A stretch of DNA of 64,000 nt from VRUE01 sp963812335 (GCA_963812335.1 CAWEUU010000004.1:124001-188000), one strand, 5' to 3'. Shown: positions 30,371 to 39,850, counted from the first letter of the stretch. Notes: generated by a model from the sequence alone, not told the origin. Translations and numbers: made by a program.

Positions 30371-31831
30371 ATGAGTCGAGAACTATTCGAGAGCTATTTG
30401 CGGGATCAAGGTCGGTTCGGGCCGGCGCCCGACCGCGCCTTCACCGGCGCCGCCGGGGGCGCCGCGTGTGGCGATCTGTCGCGCGTCTCGATCACTCTTG
30501 GCGAAGGTTCGATTTCGTCGGTGGCCGTAGAGGCCGAGGGCTGCGGGGCTACGCGGGCCGCTACGGCTGCGGTCGCTGAGATGGTTGACGGGGAGCCTGT
30601 CGTCGAGGCGGCGCGGATCGGGACCGAGGAGGTCGACGAGGCGATCGGCGGGCTGACGCCGGCCAAGCGGCACGCGGCGCAGCTCGCTGCCGATGCCCTG
30701 CACAGGGCGCTCGCGAGTGCTGCGGCGTCTTCGCAGACGCTTGCCGACCCGCGCCCCGGGCGCGTCCTGGTCGCGATGTCGGGCGGGGTCGACAGCGCCG
30801 TCGCCGCCCTGCTCGAACGCGAGCGCGGAGCCGACGTGCTCGCCGTCACGCTCAAGCTCTGGGCCGATCCGGAGACCGACGGCGCCAAGGCCTGCTGCTC
30901 GCCGGAGGCGGTGCTCGGCGCCCGTGCCGTCACCCACTCACTCGACATCCCGCATCTGACGCTCGACCTCGAGCAGGAGTTCCGGCGTCGTGTCGTGGGC
31001 TCCTTCCTCGACGGCTACGGAGCCGGGGCCACGCCCAACCCCTGCATCGTCTGCAATGGCGAGGTGCGGATTGCAGCGATGGTCGACCTCGCCGAGCGCC
31101 TTGGCGCCGAGTACCTGGTCACCGGCCACTACGCGCGGATCGTCGGCGACGAGGCGGGACCCCTGCTCGCTGCCGCGGCGGACGGCAACAAGGACCAGAG
31201 CTACATGCTCGCCGCGTTGCCGCCCGCGATGCTGGGCCGGTTGCGCTTCCCCCTGACCGAGCTGAGCAAGCCTGAGGTGCGAGAGATCGCCGCCCGGCAC
31301 GGCCTCAGCGTCGCCAAGAAGCCGGAGAGCCAGGACCTCTGCTTCCTTGCCGGCCAGGGCAAGGGACGATTCCTGCGCCGTCACGGCGGGCTCGAGGAGC
31401 GTGAGGGCGCGGTCCTCGACCGTGCCGGCCGCACGATCGGCCGGCACCGTGGACACCACAACTACACCGTCGGGCAGCGGCGTGGGATCGGCGTCTCGGC
31501 GCCCGAGCCGCTTTATGTGGTCGCGACTGACGCGACCGCCAACACGGTCACCGTCGGCCCCCGCACCGACCTGGCGACGCGTCGGGTGCGCATCCGCGAC
31601 GCGGTCCTGCACCGCGACGGCGATCGGGTCGACGCGGTCAAGCTGCGCTACCGCGCCAACCCGATCCCCGCGTCGGTCTCAGCCGCGCGGGGCCGTCACC
31701 CGGCGCTTGAGCTTCAGCTCGACGAGCCCTTCGACGCCGCCTCGCCGGGACAGGCGGCCGTGCTGCTCTGCGGTGAGGCGATAGTCGGTCACGGCACGAT
31801 CGCCTCGGGTGGCGGGCCGCAGCCTAAGTAG
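30371..31831 (+). CDS. mnmA: IscU/NifU-N domain fused to tRNA 2-thiouridine synthase MnmA
   Basis: This 486-residue protein has two parts. Residues 1-118 are an IscU-like iron-sulfur scaffold: AACGDLSRV with Cys33, VEAEGCGATRA with Cys58, and GGLTPAKRHAAQLAADAL, where the third scaffold Cys (HC in IscU) is Ala102. Residues 130-486 are a complete MnmA: PP-loop SGGVDS (137-142), TPNPCIVCN with nucleophile Cys225, SQDLCFLAG with Cys324, and YTVGQRRGIG. MnmA adds sulfur to U34 of Lys, Glu and Gln tRNAs. The fusion suggests sulfur or cluster delivery in cis. The ATG is preceded by ACGAAG. Confidence 0.9.
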   Translation: MSRELFESYLRDQGRFGPAPDRAFTGAAGGAACGDLSRVSITLGEGSISSVAVEAEGCGATRAATAAVAEMVDGEPVVEAARIGTEEVDEAIGGLTPAKRHAAQLAADALHRALASAAASSQTLADPRPGRVLVAMSGGVDSAVAALLERERGADVLAVTLKLWADPETDGAKACCSPEAVLGARAVTHSLDIPHLTLDLEQEFRRRVVGSFLDGYGAGATPNPCIVCNGEVRIAAMVDLAERLGAEYLVTGHYARIVGDEAGPLLAAAADGNKDQSYMLAALPPAMLGRLRFPLTELSKPEVREIAARHGLSVAKKPESQDLCFLAGQGKGRFLRRHGGLEEREGAVLDRAGRTIGRHRGHHNYTVGQRRGIGVSAPEPLYVVATDATANTVTVGPRTDLATRRVRIRDAVLHRDGDRVDAVKLRYRANPIPASVSAARGRHPALELQLDEPFDAASPGQAAVLLCGEAIVGHGTIASGGGPQPK

Positions 31832-31845
31832 GTCAGCCCGTCACT

Positions 31846-31851
31846 TAGGCT
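31846..31851 (+). promoter_or_regulatory. -10 box TAGGCT of the alaS operon
   Basis: TAGGCT predicts +1 near 31858, three bases before ATG 31861. Confidence 0.45.
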
Positions 31852-31860
31852 TCGTGGCCG

Positions 31861-34485
31861 ATGAAAACCGAGCAGATCCGCAAAACCTACCTCTCTTTCT
31901 TCGCCGAGCGCGGCCATGAGATTGTGCCCTCGGCCTCGCTCGTGCCCTCCGTCCATGACCCGTCGGTGCTGCTCACGACCGCCGGAATGCAGCCGTTCAA
32001 GCCCTATTTCCTAGGACGCGAGCGGCCACCGGCGCCGCGACTCGCTGACGTTCAGAAGTGCTTCCGCACCACCGACATCGAGGAGGTAGGCAACACCGCC
32101 CGTCACCTCACCTTCTTCGAGATGCTCGGCAACTGGAGCTTCGGCGACTACTTCAAGGCTGAGTCGATCCCGTGGGGCTGGGAGCTCGCCACGCAGGGCT
32201 TCGGTATGGATCCGGATCGGATCTGGGCGACGGTCTTCGGCGGCGACGAGGAGCTCGGGCTCGGTCCCGACGAGGAGGCGATCGAGATCTGGAAGGGCGT
32301 CGGCATGCCCGAGGAGCGGATCGTCCTGCTCGGCCGAGAGGACAACTTCTGGCAGGCCGGGCCGAGCGGGCCCTGCGGCCCCTGCTCGGAGCTCTACCTC
32401 GACCGCGGCGAGAGCTTCGGTGCCGCCGGAGAGCGCCCCGGCGACGACACCGATCGCTTCCTCGAGTTCTGGAACCACGTTTTCATGACCTACGACCTCT
32501 CGCCCGAGGGTGAGCTGACCGAGTTGCCGATGCGCAACATCGACACCGGCATGGGGCTTGACCGGATGGCGGCGATCCTCCAGGACGTTCCCTCGGTCTT
32601 CGAGACCGATCAGATCCGGCCTCTGCTCGACCTTGCCGAGGAGCTTTCGGGGCACTCCTACGACGAGGGGGGCGCGGTGACACGGGCGATGCGGATCGTC
32701 GCCGACCACTCGCGCGGCGCCGCCTTCCTGATCGCCGACGGCGTCGTCCCCTCCAACGAGGACCGCGGCTACATCCTGCGGCGGATCATGCGGCGCGCGA
32801 TCCAGCAGGGGCGGACGCTCGGCCTCGAGGCGCCCTGGCTGAACCGCTTCGCCGAGCGCACGGTCGAGATCATGTCCGGTGCCTACCCGGAGCTGGCGAG
32901 CGAGCGTGAGACGATCGCGCGCTGGGTCGGCGACGAGGAGGAGAGCTTCGGACGCACGCTGGAGCGCGGCAGTGAGCTGCTCGAGCGCCTTGTCGCCGAA
33001 GCGCAGGACGTCGGCACCTCCTGGATCGACGCGGCCGCTGCGTTCAAGCTGCACGACACCTACGGCTTCCCCTATGACCTGACCAAGGAGCTGCTCGCCG
33101 AGCGTGGCCTCTCGGTTGACGACGGCGGCTTCGAGGAGCTGATGGATGAGCAGCGGGAGCGCGCTCGCACCGGCGCCGCGACCGCGCACGGCTCCGAGGA
33201 TCGCCACGAGAAGGTGATCGCCTTTGCCGCGGAGGCCCCGCCGACCCGTTTCGTCGGCTACGAGACGCTGCGCGCGACGACCGGCCTTGCGGCGGTCGCC
33301 GCCGACGACGGCCGCGCCCTGGTCAAGCTCGAGCAGAGCCCCTTCTACGCCGAGGGCGGCGGCCAGGTCGCCGACTCTGGCCTGCTGCGCTGGAACGGGG
33401 GGGAGGCGCGCGTCGTCGACGTCTACCGCGTCGGCGAGGACCAAGCGCTCGAGGTCGAGACCGCGAGCGGCGCGGTCGAGGCAGGGGTCGCGGTCGAGGC
33501 CCGGGTTGACCACGACGCCCGCCACGCGACGATGCGCAACCACACCGCAACCCACCTGCTGCACGCGGCGCTGCGCGAGCGGCTCGGCGAGCACGTGCGC
33601 CAGGCCGGCTCGGCGGTCCGCCCCGACAAGCTGCGCTTCGACTTCACCCACGGGCAGGCACTCGCGACCGAGGACCTGGCCGCGATCGAGGACCGGGTCA
33701 ACGAGTGGATCAAGGCGAGCCGTCCGGTGCGCTGGTTGGAGATGGAGCGGGCTGAGGCGACCCAGCTCGGCGCGATGGCGCTGTTCGGCGAGAAATACGG
33801 CGAGTGGGTCAGGGTGGTCGAGGTGGACGACGTCTCGCGTGAGCTCTGCGGCGGCACCCACGTCGCCAATACTGCCGAGGTCGGCATCTTCAAGATCACC
33901 GCGGAGGGCTCCAGCGCCGCCAATGTGCGGCGGATCGAGGCGCTGACCGGCCCGGCGGCGATCGACTGGTTCCGCGACGGCGAGCGGCGGCTGCGCGAGG
34001 TCGGCGAGCTGCTCGGCTCGCCGCAGGACCCGCTGGCGGGCGCTCGCCGCGCGGCCGAGCGGTTGCGTGAGGCCGGCGAGGGCGCCAAGCAGGCGGCGAA
34101 GGAGCTGCTCGGCGAGGAGGCCGAGCGGCTGACCGGGCTCGCCACGAAACTGGACAACGTCAGCGTAGTCGCGGCGGAGGTGCCGCTGGCCGACCAGAAG
34201 CAGATGCTCGAGTTGGCCAATCGGGTGCAGTCGAAGCTCGGCGGCGAGTCGGCGATCGCCCTCGGCGGCGCCGAGGGCGAGAGGGTCGGGCTGGTCGTCT
34301 TGATCTCCAAGGGCCCGGTCCGCAGCGGCATCTCTGCGGCGGCGGTCGTGCGCGAGGCGGCGCCGCTGGTCGGCGGCGGCGGCGGAGGGCGTGACGAGAT
34401 GGCACAGGCAGGGGGGAAGGACGCCTCGAAGCTGGAGCAGGCGCTGGCGACGGCGCGGCGGGCGATCGAGGCCGAGCTGAGCTGA
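31861..34485 (+). CDS. alaS: alanyl-tRNA synthetase
   Basis: This 874-residue protein is full length. The class II core begins IRKTYLSFFAERGHE, with motif 2 around VQKCFRTTDIEEVG and motif 3 MRNIDTGMGLDRM. The editing domain has the zinc ligands HTATHLLH and CGGTHVANTAEVG, and the C-terminal DHHA1 oligomerisation part ends with the GGGGGGR segment. It charges tRNA-Ala and clears Ser/Gly mischarged products. Stop and the next ATG share one base (34485), so it is tightly coupled with the ruvX-mltG gene. Confidence 0.97.
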   Translation: MKTEQIRKTYLSFFAERGHEIVPSASLVPSVHDPSVLLTTAGMQPFKPYFLGRERPPAPRLADVQKCFRTTDIEEVGNTARHLTFFEMLGNWSFGDYFKAESIPWGWELATQGFGMDPDRIWATVFGGDEELGLGPDEEAIEIWKGVGMPEERIVLLGREDNFWQAGPSGPCGPCSELYLDRGESFGAAGERPGDDTDRFLEFWNHVFMTYDLSPEGELTELPMRNIDTGMGLDRMAAILQDVPSVFETDQIRPLLDLAEELSGHSYDEGGAVTRAMRIVADHSRGAAFLIADGVVPSNEDRGYILRRIMRRAIQQGRTLGLEAPWLNRFAERTVEIMSGAYPELASERETIARWVGDEEESFGRTLERGSELLERLVAEAQDVGTSWIDAAAAFKLHDTYGFPYDLTKELLAERGLSVDDGGFEELMDEQRERARTGAATAHGSEDRHEKVIAFAAEAPPTRFVGYETLRATTGLAAVAADDGRALVKLEQSPFYAEGGGQVADSGLLRWNGGEARVVDVYRVGEDQALEVETASGAVEAGVAVEARVDHDARHATMRNHTATHLLHAALRERLGEHVRQAGSAVRPDKLRFDFTHGQALATEDLAAIEDRVNEWIKASRPVRWLEMERAEATQLGAMALFGEKYGEWVRVVEVDDVSRELCGGTHVANTAEVGIFKITAEGSSAANVRRIEALTGPAAIDWFRDGERRLREVGELLGSPQDPLAGARRAAERLREAGEGAKQAAKELLGEEAERLTGLATKLDNVSVVAAEVPLADQKQMLELANRVQSKLGGESAIALGGAEGERVGLVVLISKGPVRSGISAAAVVREAAPLVGGGGGGRDEMAQAGGKDASKLEQALATARRAIEAELS

Positions 34486-35750
34486 TGCGGGTGCTGGCGC
34501 TCGACCACGGCACCGCGCGGATCGGCTGCGCGATCTCCGACCCGAGCGGCACCCTGGCGACGCCGCTGCCGACGATCGAGCCGCCCGACGCGCGTTCGGT
34601 CGCCGAGCTGGTCGCCAAGCATGAGGTCGGGAAGGTGGTCGTCGGCCTGCCCCTGCACCTCAGTGGCGATGAGGGTTCCCAGGCCGCACTGGCGCGCAGC
34701 TTCTGCGCCGAATTGGAGGCGCTGCTGGAGGTGCCGGTCGAGACCTACGACGAGCGGCTGACGACGCGGATGGCCGAGGCGAGCAAGCGCGAAGGCGCTA
34801 GCGCGCCATCCGACTCGCTCGCCGCTGCCCACCTGCTGCAGGCCTACCTCGCCGGTCAGGCGGCGATCGGGGGGACGAAGACGATGGCTGAGGATCCGGA
34901 CGCGCCGCGCGCCGAGCGGCGACAGCTGCAGCGTGAGCAGGAGCGCAGGCGCCGCCGTCGCGCAATCGCCCTGATCGCCTCGATCCCGCTCGCGATCATC
35001 CTGATGGCGGCGGCGATCGTCTACGCCTCCCGCGACCAGTCGCCGTCCCCGCCGCCTGAAGAACCGCTGCGCACGATCACACTCACCGTCCCCGAGGGCT
35101 ACAGCCGCGCCCAGACGGCGGAGCTGGCCCGCGAAGCCGGCCTGCGCGGCGACTACCTGAAGGCCAGCCAGGGCCATGAGGGCTATCTCTTCCCCGACAC
35201 CTTCGAGCTCGAAAAGGGCGCGCCCGCTGCCGACCTCGTGCGCCTGCAGCTGCAGGACTTCAAGCGCCGCTTCGGCGCCGTCGACATGAGCTACGCCCGC
35301 TCGAAAAATCTGACCAAGGACGATGTGGTCACGATCGCTTCGATGGTCGAGGAGGAGGCTCAGCTAGACAAAGAGCGCCCGCTGATCGCGGCGGTGATCT
35401 ACAACCGCCTGCGCGAGGGGATCCCGCTCGGGATCGACGCGACGATCCGCTTCGCCACCGGCAATTACACCGAGCCGCTGACCGAATCCGAGCTCGCGGT
35501 CGACTCGCCCTACAACACGCGCGTCAACGCCGGCCTGCCGCCCGGCCCTATCTCCAGCCCCGGCCTCTCTTCGCTCGAAGCCGCGGCTCGACCGGCAAAG
35601 GCCGGCTTCCTCTACTACGTGGTCAAGCCCGGGGCCTGCGGCGAGCACGCCTTCTCCTCGAGCGATGCCGAGTTCCAGGCCGATGTCGCCCGCTACAACG
35701 AAGCGCGCGAAGCGGCGGGCGGCAAATCGCCCGACAGCTGCGGGGAATGA
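34485..35750 (+). CDS. ruvX-mltG: RuvX/YqgF nuclease fused in frame to MltG endolytic transglycosylase
   Basis: One uninterrupted 421-codon frame covers two normally separate proteins. Residues 1-126 are RuvX (YqgF): LALDHGTARIGCAISD with Asp7, VVGLPLHLSGDEG, YDERLTT with Glu90, and PSDSLAAAHLL with Asp110. A basic linker leads to one membrane helix (about 160-180), then MltG: EGYLFPDTFELEKGA, SMVEEEAQ with catalytic Glu289, and YNTRVNAGLPPGPISSPG. RuvX resolves nucleic-acid structures; MltG cuts growing glycan strands outside the membrane. An internal ATG at 34884 with GGGGGGAC upstream could make MltG alone. The fusion would put RuvX inside and MltG outside, tethered. The MltG part is shorter than usual. 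Confidence 0.85.
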   Translation: MRVLALDHGTARIGCAISDPSGTLATPLPTIEPPDARSVAELVAKHEVGKVVVGLPLHLSGDEGSQAALARSFCAELEALLEVPVETYDERLTTRMAEASKREGASAPSDSLAAAHLLQAYLAGQAAIGGTKTMAEDPDAPRAERRQLQREQERRRRRRAIALIASIPLAIILMAAAIVYASRDQSPSPPPEEPLRTITLTVPEGYSRAQTAELAREAGLRGDYLKASQGHEGYLFPDTFELEKGAPAADLVRLQLQDFKRRFGAVDMSYARSKNLTKDDVVTIASMVEEEAQLDKERPLIAAVIYNRLREGIPLGIDATIRFATGNYTEPLTESELAVDSPYNTRVNAGLPPGPISSPGLSSLEAAARPAKAGFLYYVVKPGACGEHAFSSSDAEFQADVARYNEAREAAGGKSPDSCGE

Positions 35751-36553
35751 AGCGCCTAGCCGTCCTCGGCCACCCGGTAGCCCACTCGCGCTCCCCGGCG
35801 ATGCACAACGCCGCGCTGAAAGCACTGGGCCTGGACGACGAGTGGATTTATGAACCGCCGATCGACGTGGCGCCTGAGCGCTTTGAGGCACAGGTCCGCG
35901 AGATGGCGGCCGGGGAGTTCGTCGGCGCCAACGTGACGATCCCGCACAAGGAGGCGGCACTGGCGATCGTTGACTCGGCCTCGCCGGAGGCGCAGGCGAT
36001 CGGTGCTGCCAACACCCTGACGTTCCGCAACGGAGCCATCCATGCCGACAACACGGATACCGGCGGCCTGCTCGACGCCCTGCCAGAGCCTCCGTCCGGC
36101 AAGCGCGCCCTCGTCCTAGGCGCCGGCGGCGCCGCCCGCGCGGTCGTCTGGGCGCTGATCCACGCCGGTGTCAAGGTCGAGGTATGGAACCGCACTACCC
36201 CACGAGCACAGAAGCTCTGCGCTGAACTTGGAGGAACACCGGTCACCCAACCGGAGCATGCAGCTGCCTACGATCTGATTGTCAACTCGACCTCGGTGGG
36301 TTTACGCGGCGAGAACCAGCTTGCGGAGCTACCCCTAAACGCGGCTGACCTGAGCCCTCGCCAGACCATTGTCGACATGGTCTACGGGGGCAGCAGCGAA
36401 CTGCTCACACTCGCCTCCCGGATCGAAGCGCAGTTCGTCAGTGGCATTGAGCTCCTCGTGCGCCAAGGTGCTCGGTCGCTGAAGATCTGGACCGGCAGTG
36501 ACGCCCCTCTCCATGTGATGCGAAACGCTGCCCTCGAGGGCCTATCCCGGTAG
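35747..36553 (+). CDS. aroE: shikimate dehydrogenase
   Basis: This 268-residue protein has the substrate site VAHSRSPAMHNAAL, catalytic Lys in NVTIPHKEAAL, ADNTDTGGLL, and the NADP Rossmann motif VLGAGGAARAVVWAL with NRTT. It reduces 3-dehydroshikimate. ATG 35747 overlaps the mltG stop. Its last codons and stop lie inside the left arm of a long inverted repeat (36538-36651). It is first of a run of five shikimate-pathway functions. Confidence 0.95.
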   Translation: MKRLAVLGHPVAHSRSPAMHNAALKALGLDDEWIYEPPIDVAPERFEAQVREMAAGEFVGANVTIPHKEAALAIVDSASPEAQAIGAANTLTFRNGAIHADNTDTGGLLDALPEPPSGKRALVLGAGGAARAVVWALIHAGVKVEVWNRTTPRAQKLCAELGGTPVTQPEHAAAYDLIVNSTSVGLRGENQLAELPLNAADLSPRQTIVDMVYGGSSELLTLASRIEAQFVSGIELLVRQGARSLKIWTGSDAPLHVMRNAALEGLSR

Positions 36554-36651
36554 GGCCGGAACATCTTGTACTTTTTTTTGCGGCAGCAATCTCGGACGGC
36601 CAACCACTGTCTTCAAAAAAAGTTAAGTGGAGGCCCTGCCGGGATAGGCCC
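36538..36651. repeat. 114-bp palindromic element between aroE and aroC
   Basis: The 20-base arms 36538-36557 and 36632-36651 are reverse complements at 19 of 20 positions. Each arm, read inward, is followed after 10-14 bases by ACTTTTTTT (eight T at 36572-36579; seven A at 36615-36621 on the plus strand). The left arm contains the aroE stop codon. It may act as a two-way terminator or be a small insertion; the single arms form only weak hairpins. Confidence 0.7.
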
Positions 36652-36670
36652 GTGCCACTGCCACCGCCTA

Positions 36671-36676
36671 TAGCCT
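36671..36676 (+). promoter_or_regulatory. -10 box TAGCCT of the aroC operon
   Basis: TAGCCT (within CTATAGCCT) predicts +1 at 36683, one base before ATG 36684, so transcription restarts after the palindrome. Confidence 0.5.
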
Positions 36677-36683
36677 TCGCCCG

Positions 36684-37856
36684 ATGAGCACCCGCTTCCG
36701 CTTTACCACCGCAGGCGAGTCGCACGGCCCCGGCCTGGTCGCGATCGTCGAGGGTATGCCGGCGGGGCTCGAGCTCGACCGCGCGGCGCTCGACCGCGAC
36801 ATGGCTCGGCGCCAGCTCGGCCACGGCCGCGGCGGCCGGATGAAGATCGAGACCGACACGGCCGATGTCCGCTCCGGCGTGCGCCACGGCCGCACTCTCG
36901 GCAGCCCGATCGCGATCCTGGTCGCCAACCGCGACTACGCCAACTGGGAGGAGCGGATGAGCCCCTGGCCGGTCGAGGGCTTCGAGCCCGACGAGGTGCA
37001 CCTGCCGCGGCCCGGCCACGCCGATCTGGTCGGAGCGCAGAAGTACGGCCACAGCGACATCCGCAACGTGCTCGAGCGGGCCAGCGCGCGCGAGACCGCG
37101 GCCCGGGTCGCGGCGGGCTCGCTCGCCCGCGGGTTTCTCTCCGCGCTCGGGGTCAGCGTCCACAGCCACGTGATCCAGATCGCCTCGGCGACCGCGCCGG
37201 AGCGGCCCGACCTCGGCCCCGACGATTTCGCCGGCGTCGACGAGGACCCGGTCCGCTGCCTCGACCCGGAGGCGAGCGCGGCGATGGTCGCGGAGATCAA
37301 CCGGCTGCGCAAGCAGAACGAGAGCCTCGGTGGCAGCTTCGAGGTGCGCGCCTTCGGCCTCGTGCCCGGGCTCGGCTCGCACATCTCCTGGGAGGAGCGG
37401 CTCGACGGCCGGCTGGCCGGCGCCGTCGCCTCGATCCAGTCGGTCAAGGGGGTCGCGATCGGCCAGGCCTGGGACGTCGCCGGCCGCCCCGGCTCCGAGG
37501 CCCACGACGAGATCTTCTGGAGCGAGGAGCACGGCTACCAGCGCGAAACGAACCACGCCGGCGGGCTCGAGGGCGGCATGACCAACGGCCGGCCGCTCTC
37601 GGTGCGGGCGGCGATCAAGCCGATCTCGACCCTGACCAAGCCGCTGCGCTCGGTCGACACCGAGACCAAGCAGCCGGCGCAGGCGCTGCGCGAGCGAACC
37701 GACTCGACCGTCGTCCCCGCCGCCGCCGTTGTCGCCGAGGCGATGGTCTGCCTCACCCTGGCCGGCTGCTACCGCGAGAAGTTCGGCGGCGACCACATCG
37801 ACGACGTGCTCGCGGCGGTCGAGGCCTACAAGCGCCGCATCGACTTCCGCGGGTGA
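36684..37856 (+). CDS. aroC: chorismate synthase
   Basis: This 390-residue protein has the family signatures GESHGPGLVAIVEGMPAG at the start, the RHGRTLGSPI loop, ASARETAARVAAGSLAR and the C-terminal GGMTNGRPLSVRAAIKP, with normal length. It turns EPSP into chorismate with reduced FMN. Its stop overlaps the aroK-aroB start by four bases. Confidence 0.97.
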   Translation: MSTRFRFTTAGESHGPGLVAIVEGMPAGLELDRAALDRDMARRQLGHGRGGRMKIETDTADVRSGVRHGRTLGSPIAILVANRDYANWEERMSPWPVEGFEPDEVHLPRPGHADLVGAQKYGHSDIRNVLERASARETAARVAAGSLARGFLSALGVSVHSHVIQIASATAPERPDLGPDDFAGVDEDPVRCLDPEASAAMVAEINRLRKQNESLGGSFEVRAFGLVPGLGSHISWEERLDGRLAGAVASIQSVKGVAIGQAWDVAGRPGSEAHDEIFWSEEHGYQRETNHAGGLEGGMTNGRPLSVRAAIKPISTLTKPLRSVDTETKQPAQALRERTDSTVVPAAAVVAEAMVCLTLAGCYREKFGGDHIDDVLAAVEAYKRRIDFRG

Positions 37857-39395
37857 GCGCCGTGCCCAGCCCGGCGATCGTCTTCATCGGCTTCATGGGG
37901 GCGGGCAAGTCGACCGCGCTCGACGCGGCGCGCGAGGCCGGCCTGGAGGCGATCGAGATCGACGGCCTGATGGAGGCCGAGCTGGGGATGCCCATCGCCG
38001 AGGCCTTCGAGCAGCATGGCGAGGAGGCCTTCCGCAAGCGCGAGGCCGAGGTTGTCGGCTCGCTGCTCGAGCGCGCCGACGGCGGCGCGATCGCGCTCGG
38101 CGGCGGCAGCGTGCTCTCCGAGCGAGTGCGCGCGGCGCTCGGGCGCCACGTCGTCGTCTGGCTGCAGATCGATGCCGCGGAGGCCTGGCGGCGGATCGAG
38201 GACAGCGACCGCCCGCTGGCCCGCAGCGCCGCCGACGTGGCCGAGCTGCTCGCCGTGCGCCTGCCGCTCTACGAGGAGCTCGCCGACGCGGTCGTCCCGC
38301 AGGGGCCCTTCGATCAGGTCTCCCGCGCCCTGCCCTCGATCCAGGCCTTGGCCGATCTGCCCGCCGCGACGAAACTGCTCTGGGCGGCGAGCCCCTCCGG
38401 CGAGTACCCGGTCTTCGTCGGCCGGGGGCTGCTGGACGCCGACTGGTGGCCGCTCGAGGGGCGCCGTTTCGCCGTCACCGACAGCGCCGTCGGCCCGCTC
38501 TACGCGGAGCGGCTGGCGCCGCTGGAGGCGACCGTCGAGCTGCCGCCGGGAGAGACGGCGAAGACGATGGCCGAAGCGGAGCGCGTGCTCAGCGAGCTCG
38601 CTCGCGCCGGGATGAACCGCGAAGACCATGTCGCCGCCCTCGGCGGAGGGGTGGTCGGGGACCTGGCGGGCTTCTGCGCCCACATCTACCAGCGAGGCGT
38701 GCGTGTGGTCCAGGTGCCGACCACGCTCGTCGCCCAGGTCGACTCCGCCTACGGCGGCAAGACCGGTGTCGACCTGCCCGAGGGCAAGAACTACGCCGGC
38801 GCCTACCACCTGCCCTCCGCCGTGATCGCCGACACGGAGACCCTGGCCAGCCTGCCCGCTGCGGAGCTCGGCGCCGGCTTCGTCGAGGCGCTGAAGACCG
38901 GCCTGCTCGCCGGCGGTGTGCTCTGGGAGCGGGTACGCGCGGTGGAGGAGCTCGACCCGGCCGGGCTCGACGATGTCGTCTTCTCCTGTGCCCGCCACAA
39001 GTGCGAGGTCGTCGCCGCCGACGAGCGCGACGGCGGCCTGCGCCACACGCTCAACCTCGGCCACACGATCGGCCACGCGATCGAGGCGGCGAGCGGCTAC
39101 TCGCGCTACCGCCACGGAGAGGCGGTTGGCCTCGGGCTGCTCGCAGCGCTGCGGCTCTCCGAGGCCGACGATCTGCGTAACGAGACCGAGCGGGCGTTGC
39201 TGCGGCACGGGTCTGCCCGTCCGGCTCGACTCCGCGGTCGCGATCGACACCGTCCTCGATGCTCTCCAGCGCGACAAGAAGCGGACTGCCCGGGGAGTTG
39301 AGTTCGTGCTCCTATCCGAGCCGGGCCGGCCGCGCACCGGGCAGCTCGTAGATCCGGCTAGGGTCGAGGCCGCCGTGAAGGAGCTCTACGGATGA
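37853..39395 (+). CDS. aroK-aroB: shikimate kinase-dehydroquinate synthase fusion (frameshifted near 39210)
   Basis: GTG 37853 begins a fusion. Residues 1-165 are shikimate kinase (P-loop GFMGAGKST, IALGGGSVL, RPLARSAADV). From about 175 it is 3-dehydroquinate synthase (AALGGGVVGDLAGF, QVDSAYGGKTGVDLPEGKN, LNLGHTIGHAIEA, YRHGEAVGLGLL). The frame breaks in CACGGGTCTG near 39210: the starting frame runs to a wrong stop at 39301, while the true C-terminus (LPVRLDSAVAIDTVL ... VEAAVKELYG) continues one base on and ends at 39395. One extra G explains it. The protein does ATP phosphorylation of shikimate and DAHP cyclisation, steps 5 and 2 of the pathway. Confidence 0.88.
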
Positions 39396-39850
39396 GCAGC
39401 GCCCACAACCGCGTCGCCGTCCTGCACGGGGTCAACTTCGACGTGCTCGAGCGGCGTGACCCGGCGCTCTATGGCGGGCACTCGCTGAGCGAGCTGGAGC
39501 GGCAGATCTCCGACTTCGCTCGCGAGCGCGGGCTGGAGACGATCTTCTTCCAGACCAACTCCGAGGGCGAGTTCGCCGGGTACCTGCACCGGGCGCCGGA
39601 GCTGGCCGACGCGATCGTGATCAACGCCGGCGCCTGGACCCACTACAGCCGGGCGATCGCCGACGCGCTCGAGTTGACCGGCCTGCCAGCGGTCGAGGTC
39701 CACCTCTCCGACGTCGAGTCGCGCCAGGACTGGCGGCGGGTCTCGGTCTTCGACGGGCTGGTGCTGGCGAAGATCTCCGGAAAGGGCGCCGACGGCTACG
39801 GCGAGGCGCTGGACGCGCTCGCACGACGCCTCAGCGTCAGCGACGGATGA
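39392..39850 (+). CDS. aroQ: type II 3-dehydroquinate dehydratase
   Basis: This 152-residue protein has the type II layout: VLHGVNFDVLERRDPALYGG (catalytic Tyr in LYG), NAGAWTHYSRAIADAL for the usual NPGAYTHTS helix, and VEVHLSDVES with the catalytic His. It departs from the usual NPGAYTH and ICGFGADGY motifs (here ISGKGADGYG) but key residues are kept. ATG 39392 overlaps the fused aroB end (39395), supporting the corrected end of that gene. It dehydrates dehydroquinate. Confidence 0.88.
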   Translation: MSSAHNRVAVLHGVNFDVLERRDPALYGGHSLSELERQISDFARERGLETIFFQTNSEGEFAGYLHRAPELADAIVINAGAWTHYSRAIADALELTGLPAVEVHLSDVESRQDWRRVSVFDGLVLAKISGKGADGYGEALDALARRLSVSDG

